A stretch of 64,000 nucleotides of DNA, from the NCBI RefSeq assembly GCF_021134715.1, contig NC_060021.1:11688501-11752500 (forward strand), read 5' to 3'. Made by a program: the position numbers and the translations under genes. The notes under the pieces are model-generated. The model saw nothing but the letters and a program-made list of their open reading frames with translations. It had not been told where the DNA came from and ran no database searches. Every line of letters starts with the position of its first letter. Position 1 is the first letter of the stretch. Of the stretch, positions 1 to 11,555 are shown in pieces. Source of the DNA: Daphnia pulex. Its lineage: Eukaryota; Arthropoda; Branchiopoda; Diplostraca; Daphniidae.

Positions 1-3000
1 GGAAAACACCAAAGAAAAGCAAAAGCAAGGAATGGGCGTGAGACATCCGTCCTATGATTATACATCAGCCCGAAAAGTCTCTGCTGAGGGACCAACAGGA
101 TTGACTGTACAATACCAACTACTCGTCATCTGCTGCTGCTGGCGGCCGTCTGTTACTTTCCTGAAGTAAATTACCATTCGCCGGTACTCGGTTCATTTGC
201 ATTGGCAATCGTCTCTAACGACGGCGGTTATATTTAGAGGTTGGCCTTCATTTCCTTGACTTTCCCTCCTACCCCAAGTCTCACCCTCAATCCGAAATCA
301 TGGGGAATTATTCAACATTACGGGATGGACGGCCTAGACATTATTAGTCATTTCTCTTTTCTCGTTTTTGGTCCGAGAAACCACAAACCCAAACAAGATC
401 GTAATAAGACAAAGTATGTAGGTACAGTCGCCTGGAATGTTTGAAACGTATCCGTTAAGAAGTGATGGAGGACAAAAGAGCCAGAAACACTTTGATGGCG
501 TTGTCCTAGTTGCCATGTTATGTTATACATTTCTCAACTTTTTGATTTTCTCTTTTGGTGCCAACCAGCCGACGTCCTTCCCATGAAAAAAGGGAAAAAG
601 AGCACGCACGTTCCACGCTTGTTCACTTTTGCTTTGGTTAGGAATTGCAGAACCCATTACTTTTTCGGGAAAAGTACGGTACGCGACGGTGGATTTAAAC
701 TTCATCACTGCCCATGAAAAAATCAAATGAAAATTCAAAAGAGTTGGCCGAACCATTTTCTCATCTACAAAAAAGTAAAAGAGGCCAGGAACCAATGAGG
801 TGCGAGATGGGCAAAAGTTCAGACGGTCTAGAGCCGAGTTGAGCGGTTATGAACCAATAAAAAGGCGAAATTGATTGGACGCTGTTGTTGGTCGGTCGGT
901 CGACACTTTTCTTGGCAACAGTTTTGATGGCCACTACCTGACGCACAAAAAGTTGCGGCTGTATGAAGAATGACGCAACAACAACTTTTCTTCTATTCAT
1001 ATTTTTCTCCTTTTGTTTCCTCGCCTTTTTTATTGACCCGTTTTATGTAGTGGAGATGGCAGTGCAGTGCAGTAACCAGAGGTCCAATAGCTCTGCCATC
1101 ACCACACAAAAATATAAAGCCAAAAATACTACCAAAATATTACGAGTCTGGCCTGTTTTTTGTTGTTGTTGCAGAGGAAGAGAACAGGGCCGGCAGCAAT
1201 ATATGACTTGACGAGAGCCGAAATCGCTGCCGGATAATAATGCACTGTAATACAGAGACAGACTTGACGGCGCCTAGTCATCACACACACACACATAGGA
1301 TCGCTACCTACAACCGCCACCATCATCATCATTGGAGACCAGAGGCAAAGGAAAAACAACAGCCAAAACAACCAAACAACATGAACATCAGAGTATACCG
1401 GGCAGCATATATAACGGACGGTGATAGACGCGCAGACACCACCAGAGGGAAAATAATACGCAACGAGTGTGGGAACGAAGGACTTTCTCTCTTTTCTTTT
1501 TGGACTGGCACCACCAATTCAATTTTCTTCATGTCTTTCAATGTGTCATAAAACTGATTTTTCTCTTTTCTTTCGTGCGCTGTTGAAACGTCGCCATATA
1601 ACGCCACTTGAGTGGCGAAATAAGAAAAAGGCAATGTGGGCTGAGCCATCACAAACACACACACACACACCTTTGCCAGTCGCACTATTATTAAACTACA
1701 ACAAACGCCGACGTCCAGGAAAAGGGAAGCGACACAGGCAAACGCCAAAGCGTTGGATCAAAGAGGAAACAGATGTACATACACCGTCCGAGACTAAATA
1801 CAAATCCCGACCAGACACAAATTAGCACGACACGGATTTGTTCTCGGCTTCCTTTTTCACCCATTCGAGCGCCCCCCCTCCCCCTCTGAAACCCGAATTG
1901 TTTTCGGTCTACAAGAACAACTTGATGGATGGGACTCTTTGACACGTAGTACACTCCGGATATTGTGGATAAGTTTCTTTCTACTCGTCCATTCCTTGAA
2001 GAGAAGAAGAGGCACAACTGGGAAAAAGAGTCGAGAGACAAGCCAAGAGAAATGGTCGACGACACGGTTCCAGGGGATTTTAAATATAAGAAAAGGAGGG
2101 AAGAGTTTAAAAAAAAAATAATCCCCCCAAAGTTGCCTCTCTCCATTCCGTTTGAAATATCTCAATATTCTTGTCTGGAAATTAATAAAAGGAGCAACTA
2201 ACTAATAATCGGATCGAAATGTGTTGTGTGTGTCAGACGCACAATAAAAAAAAAAAACCTTGATGATGAGCTCCATTCGATGACGAGCGATTCAATCAAG
2301 GAAAGGCAACCGAAGACGATTCCATGAGATTGATACTCGCGAGACCAGAATTGGATTAATCAAAACGGTCGCCAAGAGGAACTACCATACCAGGGGGAAA
2401 AATACAGGGTGGGGTCGATTTATTGTCAGGCCGAGTGTCTTCTGTCGATCAAGAGACTGGTCGATCGAGCACGAATAAATAAAAGAATTGTTGGTCACGG
2501 TGAAATAGTTGTCGAAGAAAAACAAAAGAATCGGACGTCACATCTCCAAAAGGAAATGAGCGACGGCAAAATGTAAAAATCTCAAAAGAAGAAAAATTGA
2601 CACGCCGTTTCCTTGGTTCTTTTTGAACCCCCCCAACCGTGTCTCTATAGGATTTCTCTCCCCTGTCTCTATAATTAATATTCATCAAGGGGCGGCCTTG
2701 CGTCGCTGTAGAAACCAGTGCCGTGTGTAGCCGGTACCTGTTTCAAAACAAAGGTGCGTGAACCACCCCCACCACCGTCTGCGCTGAAACAGCTGCGTGA
2801 AAAATGGAATTTTCCCTTTTCAACGTCGAATAAGAATTGCGCGAGTCTGATTTTCAGAGTCGACAAACAACTTTCCTTGAACGAATCGCCGGGGCCATTT
2901 TTTATTTAGAGACTATCAAACTTGTAACCGAAAGTAAAATTGCCAAGAAAATCCAGTCCTTTGCGTGTATAGAAATGCCCGGCGTCCGACTCAGCTGTCG

Positions 3001-4969
3001 CGCCCATTTAAACTATCTGTCAACTTCACCAGTCGATAGCAGACGCCCTCGGAAACCTCCCCTTTTCTTCGGCTTCTTCCCCCCAAAAAAGAAAATGTTG
3101 GGCGCGTGACCGAACGCGACGAAACGAATGTAGAACGGAAAAAGACGATAAGAGAATCAACATTTCCAGGATGAAGAAATAAACTCAACAAATAAAGTCG
3201 AAATGGCACACATTTTTCTGAATTTAGGAATCCGTAGCGTCGTAAATAGTCCATTACATTATCTAAAGAAGATTTGAATTTCAAACGTCAACAGTTTACG
3301 ACTGCCATTTCAAAAATCCATGTTGGGATTATGGCAAGAATTTCAAAAGATATCAGGCAAAAGGCAGTAGCAACTTGTTGTTTGTCTTGTAAACGCCATG
3401 AGTCACCAAGTCCTATTCAAATGCAACAATTTGACAAGGCGTCGTCATGGAAACACCGGTACCGAAATATCCACCTGCCTCTTTTTGAACAGATCATTAT
3501 CACCGAAGCCCCGTCGTGCCCAATTCTTTGACTGTAATGCAATCACACGGTTAGTGACATCATCAATTTCTCCCCATCGCAAATAACCGCGGTCAAATTC
3601 CATTCTAATCTTAATTCAATCAGAAAATTAAAATGCAGAAACCCAAAAGAAAACCAAACGTTTATCATGAGATTCATCAGGTTGATTGAATCAAAGGTGA
3701 GGCAACCTGATTGAAATTCGTCGTCGAAGAATGCCAAGACATTTCTACTGATGTTGGTCCGGGAGAAAAACAACAAAAATTCAAAGCGTTTCGTGTCGTT
3801 GACGCCCAAATTAAACGAGAGACGAAACGACCGTGGCTCGCGTGTGGTTGAGATTTACATTTGGATTTACGACGTATACAAAAGGAGTAGCTATTGCTGC
3901 TGTTGTTGCAACACCCCATCGATCGACACAACGATTTAAGAGTCTCATTTCAGCAGAGCCGGACAACAACAAAAAACAACAACAACAACAGAGTTCATTG
4001 CAACTCTCAACTGGAGACTCAAGGGGACGTATAGCTTCCGATTAAACGATGGGAGAAAAAGACGGCCGAGCTTATATGGCTTAATCCAACAGCGCGATCA
4101 TCATTTCTTCCGTCTAAAATTTCACACAACGGTTTTTTCTTCCGCTTCATTTTCTTTTCTTTGGTCAGAACTTTGGGAGGGAAAACCGAGAAGGAGGACG
4201 AGACAACATTTCGGGGTTCGAGCCGCTGGTTCGTAAAGCCTTAACTCTCGCTTGAATGGCTAATGCCATGATATCAGTGGCCTGCACCAATCCATTGTGT
4301 CGAAATCGGAGAACGGATCAAAGACGACCAAATGCTTTCAACCGTCAAAGAATTCGACAAACTCGCAAAGTAAAACTCCCCCACCCACAAAAGACAAACG
4401 GGAACAATTGAATCGAATTACAGACGTATAACGACGACATTCGTCATCATCGCTCAGACTGGGTCTCGTCGTCGTTGCCGGGATGCGGGACATAAATCAG
4501 AAACAATTCAACAACGAGACCCAGCATCGCTCCCGAACTTTCTTCTTCGTCCTCCTATTCCCCCCATTGGTACATTCTCGCCATAACTCTTTGTGGGAGT
4601 CGGATGGATATTGAACGTCAAGGAGGATTCACTGCACGCAAGAGAACCGAGAGAGACATGGCTGATGCCATCGCGGCTGGATGGATGTCGCCAAGGGGAC
4701 AGAACTTGTTCCCTTTCCCAGTTTCCCTTTTCTTCTTCAATTTTTTCCACTCGTGTTGCCTAGACAACCGCATCGGATCGCGTTGAACGCGGCAATGCGT
4801 CAAATAGCCCCCCACACCGACATTATCTCAAATGCAATACAATTTGAGTTGACTCAACTAACGCCATTCATCACCAGTAGATGCCATAAAAACATTGGCG
4901 GGAAATAACGAAACGGGAGAAAAAGAGAAGCGACGGAAGAAAAACAAAAAGGTGGTAGTGGTGACTCAC
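1..4969 (-). other. Probable large unc-5 intron (no exon seen)
   Basis: This stretch follows the splice donor of the unc-5 Ig1 exon and continues past the left edge. I read both strands for UNC-5 continuation (second Ig domain, thrombospondin repeats) and found none. The open frames here are Ser/Phe/Lys-rich translations of pyrimidine or purine tracts and lack splice-flanked, family-like sequence. Short CA repeats are present near 1282-1294 and 1655-1671. It is best read as intron; whether it holds enhancers cannot be told from sequence alone. Confidence 0.6.
1282..1294. repeat. CA microsatellite
   Basis: A perfect dinucleotide run. A second, longer CA run lies at about 1655-1671 and others at about 6798-6812 and 30329-30341. 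Confidence 0.9.
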
Positions 4970-6132
4970 ATGCGACGATGACTTTGGCTCGGCGGGACTT
5001 GACTTGCCCGAAGGAAGACCAAGCGATACACTCGCAACCGTATCCGTCCAGTCCAAAGTATTCCTCGACGTCGTTGCGGCTAACGTCCACCTTGACTTCC
5101 AGCTGGCGGATGCCCGTCATGGGATCGACAAACTCGTGAGCCGAGTGGTGCTTGGTCCTCACCGCCTCGCCGTTGCAGACGAAATAGAGTTGGAGTGCGT
5201 GAGCGGCACGGCACGACAGCGTTCCCACTTTGCTCTTGACCACGTACGCGTCCTCGGGTTCTTCCAGGAAGAGCGGGGCTCTCGAGTCCGATCCCGGACG
5301 ACCAGTGGCAAGAGGATCCTCCAATAAGGATCCACCTTTTCATTTATTTGTAAATGAGAGAAAACGTTCATTAGTTGGGAGGTCACAAAAAGCAGCTAAT
5401 TATACCAGTAGACGGTGCAGAGACAACTTGATTTCAATTAGGCACCGCTATTCCCAATCATCCCGGCAGCAATCAAATTCTAAAACCCTCGCTGAAATTT
5501 GTGAGTTGAAAACCAACCGACTAGACATATGGCAAAGGAACAGAGAAAGTGTCCAGGTGGGGAGTCTCATTTTTCCTTTTTTTCTGGTTGTTTCTTCTTC
5601 CCTCCTGGACTTTTTTATCCTTTCGCCTCTTTCTTAGCCACACGACGTAAATAAACAGGAGAATATTGGAGATACTGTTAAGAATGAAAATACCGATGAG
5701 AGTACTAACTAGACCTAACGAGCTATTCCCACGTATTCTTCCCCCCCATTCCATCCAGCTCCTACAGGGGGGCGGGTTGACTGAACGGACCACCGAGCAA
5801 TCGCACTGAGCGACGCTACTATAATCTCCAACAACATCAGCTACTTTTCTTAGACCTTATCCACCTACAGTTTACCGTAACTGGGCCTTTGTTTCACCGT
5901 TCAATGCTTCCCTTTCACGCCCAAAATAAAAACTTAATCATTTCACTTAACCTAACCAAGAAGGGCCAATATCTCGACAGAATGGCAATTTTTTTTTCAA
6001 TTTGGCCGACCTGTTGCCATTTTGTTTCATTAAAACGGGAGAGAAGATGAACCAATAAATACCATCGTCGGTTGCCATGGCCACAGCAAAGAGGAGAGGA
6101 AGCAGCAGGTGGAGCAGACGTGAGCGATGCAT
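4970..6132 (-). CDS. unc-5: Netrin receptor UNC-5, N-terminal part (signal peptide exon and Ig1 exon)
   Basis: Two coding exons of a transmembrane netrin receptor for axon repulsion and cell migration. Exon 6063-6132 begins at ATG 6132 and encodes a typical signal peptide (MHRSRLLHLLLPLLFAVAMA) ending in phase 1 at a GTATTT donor. Exon 4970-5335 follows an AG at 5336-5337 and joins in frame (G + GT). It encodes the first Ig domain: the segments FLEEPEDAYVVKSK, LSCRAAHALQLYFVCNGE, VDVSRNDVEEYFGLDGYGCE and CIAWSSFGQVKSRRA match the UNC-5 Ig1 pattern, including the Ig cysteines in LSCRA and YGCECIAW. The exon stops at donor GTGAGT in phase 1, as expected before the usual A-Y junction of the family. 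The remaining domains (Ig2, TSP1, TM, ZU5, UPA, death) are not in the window. The family call is strong. The junction between the two exons is inferred from matching phase; the acceptor has only a weak pyrimidine tract. Confidence 0.85.
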
Positions 6133-6187
6133 CTCGGGATGATTCGGCGACTGCAGCGGATCCAGCCACTACAAGAACATAATCGAC
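6063..6187 (-). other. unc-5: unc-5 exon 2: leader end plus start codon
   Basis: The exon is bounded upstream by a strong acceptor (TTTCCATTTCCAATTTCAG in minus orientation, AG at 6188-6189) and downstream by a GTATTT donor. It carries 55 nt of 5' leader and the first 70 nt of coding sequence. The strong acceptor directly upstream of the ATG shows that at least one noncoding exon lies further upstream. Confidence 0.7.
6169..6180 (-). promoter_or_regulatory. Three-codon upstream ORF in the unc-5 leader
   Basis: Within the leader of exon 2 there is a short ATG-TTC-TTG-TAG frame, ending 36 nt before the main start codon at 6132. It is the only upstream ATG I find in the 375-nt leader inferred here. 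Such minimal uORFs can dampen or regulate initiation; any effect is inference. Confidence 0.35.
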
Positions 6188-9100
6188 CTGAAATTGGAAA
6201 TGGAAACAAAATTAAAATTAAATCTTCCATTCAGCAAATGAAAATAAAAAAGTGCAGCACAAAGAATGGCAGGGTCTTGCGTAATATAATTCAACTGTTG
6301 AAAAGGCGTTCACGAACGCGTTTACCAGCAACCGCAAATCGACAAACACACACTAACGAAAAGCGTGCTTCATTAAGACGGACGACGGCATCGGTGTCGG
6401 TTAGTATAAAATCGAGTTAGTTAGGAAAAAGATTTTTCAATTTCTTTTGTCGACAGAAAAGAAAAAGGAAAAAAAGGTAGTGGCAGACCACACGATTCGT
6501 TTCCTTCAACTTGGTTTTCTTCGTCTTCAATTTCTTTAAAATATTTTGACATTGAAAACGACGTGTGTCTACTCGGCTCAGAGTCCACCCACCACAGCTA
6601 GTCCAGTCAACCGAAATCCCCCTCTATCCACAGTGCATTATTATAAAGCGCCTCATAATAAAATGCCGAGTTATTTTTGTAGGGGAGGGCGTTACGACGA
6701 GGAGGTTCATTTTACCATTTTCTCTTTTCCTGTTGTTTCTTTTCTCTTTTTTATTTTATTTTACGATGATCAACAGCAGGACGTCAGTCGTTTATAAACA
6801 CACACACACACAGGAGCCGAGTGCCTGGTCCTTATCAACTTTATGGAAGACCCGCACACACACAAAAGTATAAATAAATAAATTGTCTGATTACACAGCA
6901 CTCCTCGTTCGTATATAGGCTGTACAAAATCAGCTAGAGGGTAAAATACAACAACAACAACAACAACATGTAAAAAAAGGGAGAGGAAGACCGCAACTTC
7001 TTCCCGTGGCGGTCGTCGTCGGTCGAAACGCGGAGAAGAACCGCCCGCTGCGTTGAACGCTCACGTTTTCTTTTTCAAAAACCCATTTCTTGGCTCTTCT
7101 CTTGCTTTGTGTGTGTGTGTCCCACAAAATTATCCAACCCAAATTGATTCTATTCTTCCCCCCATTCGACTACGAGTTGGTTTTTTCCTTCTCAACTTCT
7201 TCTTCCCATTCTTGTCTTTTAATGAAATCAGCTCGACAAAAATGCTCATGTATTTTATCCCGTCATCATTGAAACATTTTCCCGAGTAAAACGAGAAGAA
7301 ACTGCCTTTTTTCAGCCTCAAATTTACAGGCTCTTCCGACTTTTTCTCATTTTGACCAAATGTACAAGAATCTGCTGAATACATAAAAATGACGCAACCA
7401 ACAATCACCAGGGAGAGGAGCCAAAGTCAAAGGTGGGCGGGAATGTCTGCAGAAGTTAAAAACTAAAGAAAAACTTTAGAGTGTCGAGTCTTGTCGACTG
7501 CAAAGGTATCAAGTAGAAAAAGATGGAGCATATAAGGAAAACCAAAAAGGGGGGCTGGTGCTGATTATATAGATGAACCTTTTTTTTTTCCTGGGCTCTT
7601 TCTAACAACCTCCCTCAACTTCTCCGCCTATTCCACCCGAGAAGAGAAGAAGAAATAAGAGCGCCGAACTGTTTTGATGCCTTGTAATTTGGCAGCCAAC
7701 AGTCAAACAAGCGGCGCTCGACTGGCATCTCCAGCAGCAGCAGCCGGTCCCGAAAATGGTCAAAAAGGCAAAAGAAAGGAAGGCGAACACACACAAAAAC
7801 AGTCGACGACCAATCAGACGACTGGTAGCTCAGGTATAGGGGGAGAAAAAGAACTCACGTCCTAATTACTATCTTTTGGTAGCCCCTAGAGTCTTTGGTT
7901 TAAAATGGGGAAAATGGACGAGTCATGCGAACAGCTTTTTAAAAAGTTCCACATTTAAAATTTTCAATGCTACAACTTAAAGAAGATGAAAAAAGGAAAC
8001 GAGTGGACCAATTTCAATCCAAAACATTGCAGACGACGTCGCTCTCAAACAAACAACAAGAAGAGATTACCATTCTTCTACTGTTCCAGCTGTTAGACGT
8101 TGATTAACTAATTACAGGGCACCCCAAATCGGTTCACCTTTTTGGTGTCGTGATGCACTAACCCTTTGAACGAGTTCCATTGGCGAAGCCTTTCAAAGAA
8201 GTTTTTCAAACAAACGAACGAGGAAGAGTTGTAGTTTGGCTGGCGTCAAGTAACTCGACACTTTAGATCAAGTGAAAAAGAAAAAACAGGAAAAAGATCA
8301 AGTTCCCCAATTGTATACACTGGGTAGAAGGGGACAGTGATGTAAACATTTTTGTTTGTTCTCTATTCGGTCATTCAAAAAAATAAGGTTTCTCCTTCGC
8401 GAGGGTTTGCCAGTTTTCACATGGCCCCTTTTTTTTACTCGGTATTTTTTGTAGGAGACCAGGTGGACAATAAATAACATCGTTAACGATATATTTGGGA
8501 GCCTATTGGGTTAAAAAGGAAGGAATTCGTTGCCCAATTAGGTCGATGATTCAACGAGCGAATCGATCAGACCGTAAAAAAGTGAATAAAAGAAATTGGT
8601 GATGACGCCTTGTGGAGCCTCTTCACAAAGGATAACAACAACAACAAACCCAAAGAAAGAAAAGAGGGAAAAAAAGATTCCCCAAACATGTTAGATCTAT
8701 GGAGGTCGAGAGAGCTGATAGGGGGAGAACTTGATAGGCATCTTTTCGGAGGAGGTAAAACTAAAAGCTGAGATTTCTTCTTTTCAACAGGGAGAGGATT
8801 TTCCTGGATGTCAGATGGAACCCGAGGGATATAATACTACCGTGTTCGAGCGTTGAAATCTTCCATCTTCTTCATATACTAGAGGGACCTCCTCAACATC
8901 AGCCCCCACCACCCAATTCTCTTATAAAGAAAACTCATAGACAAGTATAATTGTGGACCTCTCTCTATTTCCCATTGGGACTCTACTGTTTGAAGAGCTG
9001 ATGACGTCCTCCTTTTCCCAACTATTTAGTCTCTGGCCTTTTTTCTTGTCCTCCCCACTACTACTACTTCACTTACTACTGACTGTACTCCGAGAATTGC

Positions 9101-9993
9101 CTTTCCTTCTTCTCGTTTTTATTAGTTTTGGGGTCAACAATGTTTTCTTGTACATGCCTTTAAGTGAAAGGTGATGCCCCTCCTAAAAGATGAGACACTG
9201 AAATAGTCAGTCGCGACGGCGCGGGGGTAAAAGGGAAGTTAGGAGCCAATGGTATAGTGGGGGGAGTGAGGATGAAAGAACCGGTGGGTTGTCGTCAGTT
9301 GCACTTCAAAAAGACGACACGCCAAAACAGGAAGGAAGAGATACACTCGGGAAACATGTGAGACCTGCATGAGCTGCTCCTTTTTTATTAGACTACCCGA
9401 AAAATGATGAGACAAGACGGCGACATTTTTTCTTTGGGCGCCGATTAATTGGCGGTCGACTGCGATCGTTTTCAAATGCAATTTCACGTAAAATGAAAGG
9501 GGGAAATATTTGTTTTTAGAAAATGTTGTTGGTGGTGGTTTCGTGCCGTGGGACAATGTCGAGATGGTAAATAATAACGACGTCGAAAATGAAAAGACTA
9601 CCACTTGGCCTATTGTTTTTACGTAACATGTCAAACAATGTCTGTGCCAATTCGAATATTTTAACAAACGCAACCGGGAAAAAGTTTGAGGGGGGCTGAG
9701 GTGCTTACGAAACTGACACAGACGCAAGTGCATGTTACAAATGTGCATGTCAAAAGCAACTCCCACACCTGCTGCTGCTGCTGTGGATTGGAACGGTTTT
9801 TTCATTTTAGTTTTCAAGTTGGGGATTGAAATAATTTTCCCATTTTGATTCATTCCCTCCCAGAAAAACTGAATAAATTTCCCATTAACCAAATAGAGAA
9901 AATGGAAAGAAAGAAAAACAGGGGAACCAGAATAATACCACAAGATGACCAAAAAACAAACGAAAAACGCCCAAAAAGAAAAACGACACTGAC
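6188..9993 (-). other. Inferred unc-5 first intron (within 5' UTR)
   Basis: This lies between the CAG|GTCAGT donor at 9993/9994 and the acceptor at 6188. It contains no supported gene. A CA repeat (about 6798-6812), a CAA run (6948-6968) and several poly-pyrimidine tracts are visible. A long minus-strand open frame (about 9239-10024) overlaps it but has no family-like sequence (see rejected items). Confidence 0.45.
6948..6968. repeat. CAA trinucleotide run
   Basis: Seven CAA units in the inferred unc-5 first intron. A similar run occurs at 11533-11555. Confidence 0.9.
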
Positions 9994-10313
9994 CTGTGGC
10001 CACCAAATGAAAAAAAGGTTTCAATCACGAGACGACGTGTAAATCCACTTTTGGGCGCCAATTGAATAATAATCCGTGGGAGTCAAAAGCCGGTTTCACT
10101 GAACCAAAAACACAAGTTAAACTAAAACCACCCAAAATTGAAATCAATTGCTGAATCGAAGTCAAAGTTCAGAAAAAAAAACTATTTGATGAAACAAAGT
10201 AATGAGAAACACGTGCAACTTTCGGGAGTCGAGAGTTTATCCGTCGAGTACACAAACCACAACGAGCAGTGAAGAAACGCACGTCTAACGAGAACGCGAG
10301 TCAGGGGACAACT
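9994..10313 (-). other. unc-5: Inferred noncoding first exon of unc-5
   Basis: It starts at the initiator A (10313) of the Inr/DPE promoter and ends at a good donor (GGCCACAG|GTCAGTG). The whole 320 nt contains no ATG on the minus strand, which is unusual for this length and fits a 5' leader. The exon is inferred from promoter, donor and the unpaired acceptor at 6188; no transcript was available to test it. Confidence 0.45.
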
Positions 10314-10315
10314 GA
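10281..10315 (-). promoter_or_regulatory. Inr + DPE core promoter, probably for unc-5
   Basis: Minus strand TCAGTT (10315-10310) matches the arthropod initiator, with A+1 at 10313. AGACGT (10286-10281) matches the downstream promoter element and sits exactly at +28 to +33, the spacing the DPE needs. No TATA box is visible about 30 nt upstream. The flanking 10.2-10.45 kb is richer in CpG than its surroundings. Confidence 0.55.
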
Positions 10316-11532
10316 GCCAAACGCGTCAAATCATGGCGCCTTTCTTTTCTCTCCCTCCCTCTCATCTTTATTTTCTCAGAGCAGCGCCTCTAGCGGCGGG
10401 TGGTAGAAATTGAGCTGAAAGAGGCGGAGCCAAATAAAAGAACCCTCTTTTTTACACCAACAAAAAGAAGAAGAAAAAAGTTAACGTCTGTTACACATAC
10501 CAATGTAAATCATTTTATGTCTTGTCCAAAACTTTGCTGATCTTTTTCTTTCCCATGGCCAGTGGCTTAAAACTTTAAGCGATTTGGCGATTACACGGTG
10601 AAGAAATCCAGTAGTTGCCGTGGTTGGCGTATAATCAACAATTCAACAGGTTTGGACGACAACAGACCAATCATCACCACGTCCAAACGTGTCACTTTTG
10701 ATTGCGATTATGACGGATCGATCAGTTTTCGATCGAACGGCCGATAACAAAGCGATGCTCGATTTCTCCCAATTATTTATTACGGCAGCTCAATGTAATA
10801 AAAGAATCAAACACAATGCCATCTTTCTTATCGGCTAACCAATGACTCCAAGCTCAATAGGAAAGGTCTATAAATAGTTGCAGTGATGATCGGTAACGAT
10901 CGTCATTGATTTATGAGACACTACGACCCAACACAATAAGACCAACGTCTCCAGGTTTTCTCCCAACTATTTCCCCCCGTTCACGTGAATTATAACCAAG
11001 AAGAAACTCGAAGACGAAAATTACCCACTTACATCACCTCCGCCTCTTCTCCTCCCGACAGGCCCAACAATTAACAACGGCAGCAGTCTCCAGTCAGTTT
11101 TGATTTATGTTTCGTGAACCTTTTAGATTGGATCAGAAAAACGAAACAAAGAAGGTAGCCTCAGTAATATGTAACAGCACAAAAGTTCATCTGACGGCAA
11201 TGTTTTGTTGTTGTTGCTTTTAATGGACTAATTGAAAACGAGAAAAATAAGAGATAGAGAATAGGGAATTGTATGGAGGGAAGAATTACGCACGACGTCA
11301 TGGGCCGTTCGTTTTGATATTATTCAAAGGAAAGAAGAAAACAAGAATCAGAGACAATATCGTAAATAAATCGACTTTCTCCTTTCACGCGGCCAGGAAA
11401 CGCAAGTGAACTGAATAAGAGAAGATGGGGCTGGGTCGATCTTAGGTGCCACCTATCCCGGTCGTTTCGAACACCTGCTGCGCTCCTGCTCGCTACAAAC
11501 TCCGAACGGTATACACACACCGACTCCATTAG

Positions 11533-11555
11533 ACAACAACAACAACAACAACAAC
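11533..11555. repeat. ACA/CAA trinucleotide run
   Basis: Seven to eight tandem units in noncoding sequence upstream of the unc-5 promoter. Confidence 0.9.

Noticed and set aside
1329-1748. Minus-strand 139-codon frame
   Set aside because: Hydrophobic reading of purine-rich plus strand and CA repeats; inside the unc-5 intron; no family similarity.
4201-4240. tRNA-like GGTTCGAGCC motif
   Set aside because: No matching acceptor stem, D-arm or anticodon arm can be folded around it.
9239-10024. Minus-strand open frame of 261 codons in the inferred unc-5 first intron
   Set aside because: It begins at a non-ATG codon, is dominated by Phe/Ser/His from pyrimidine tracts, shows no domain, and overlaps the inferred leader exon and intron. 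Its length is unusual but the composition is not protein-like.
10380-10410. CTCF-like sequence near the unc-5 promoter (CCGCTAGAGGCGC on the minus strand)
   Set aside because: One base is missing from the spacing between the AG and GGC parts of the consensus, so it fits poorly.
10861-10920. TATAAATAG promoter on the plus strand
   Set aside because: The nearest TCATT initiator is about 36 nt away and no transcript or gene follows downstream.
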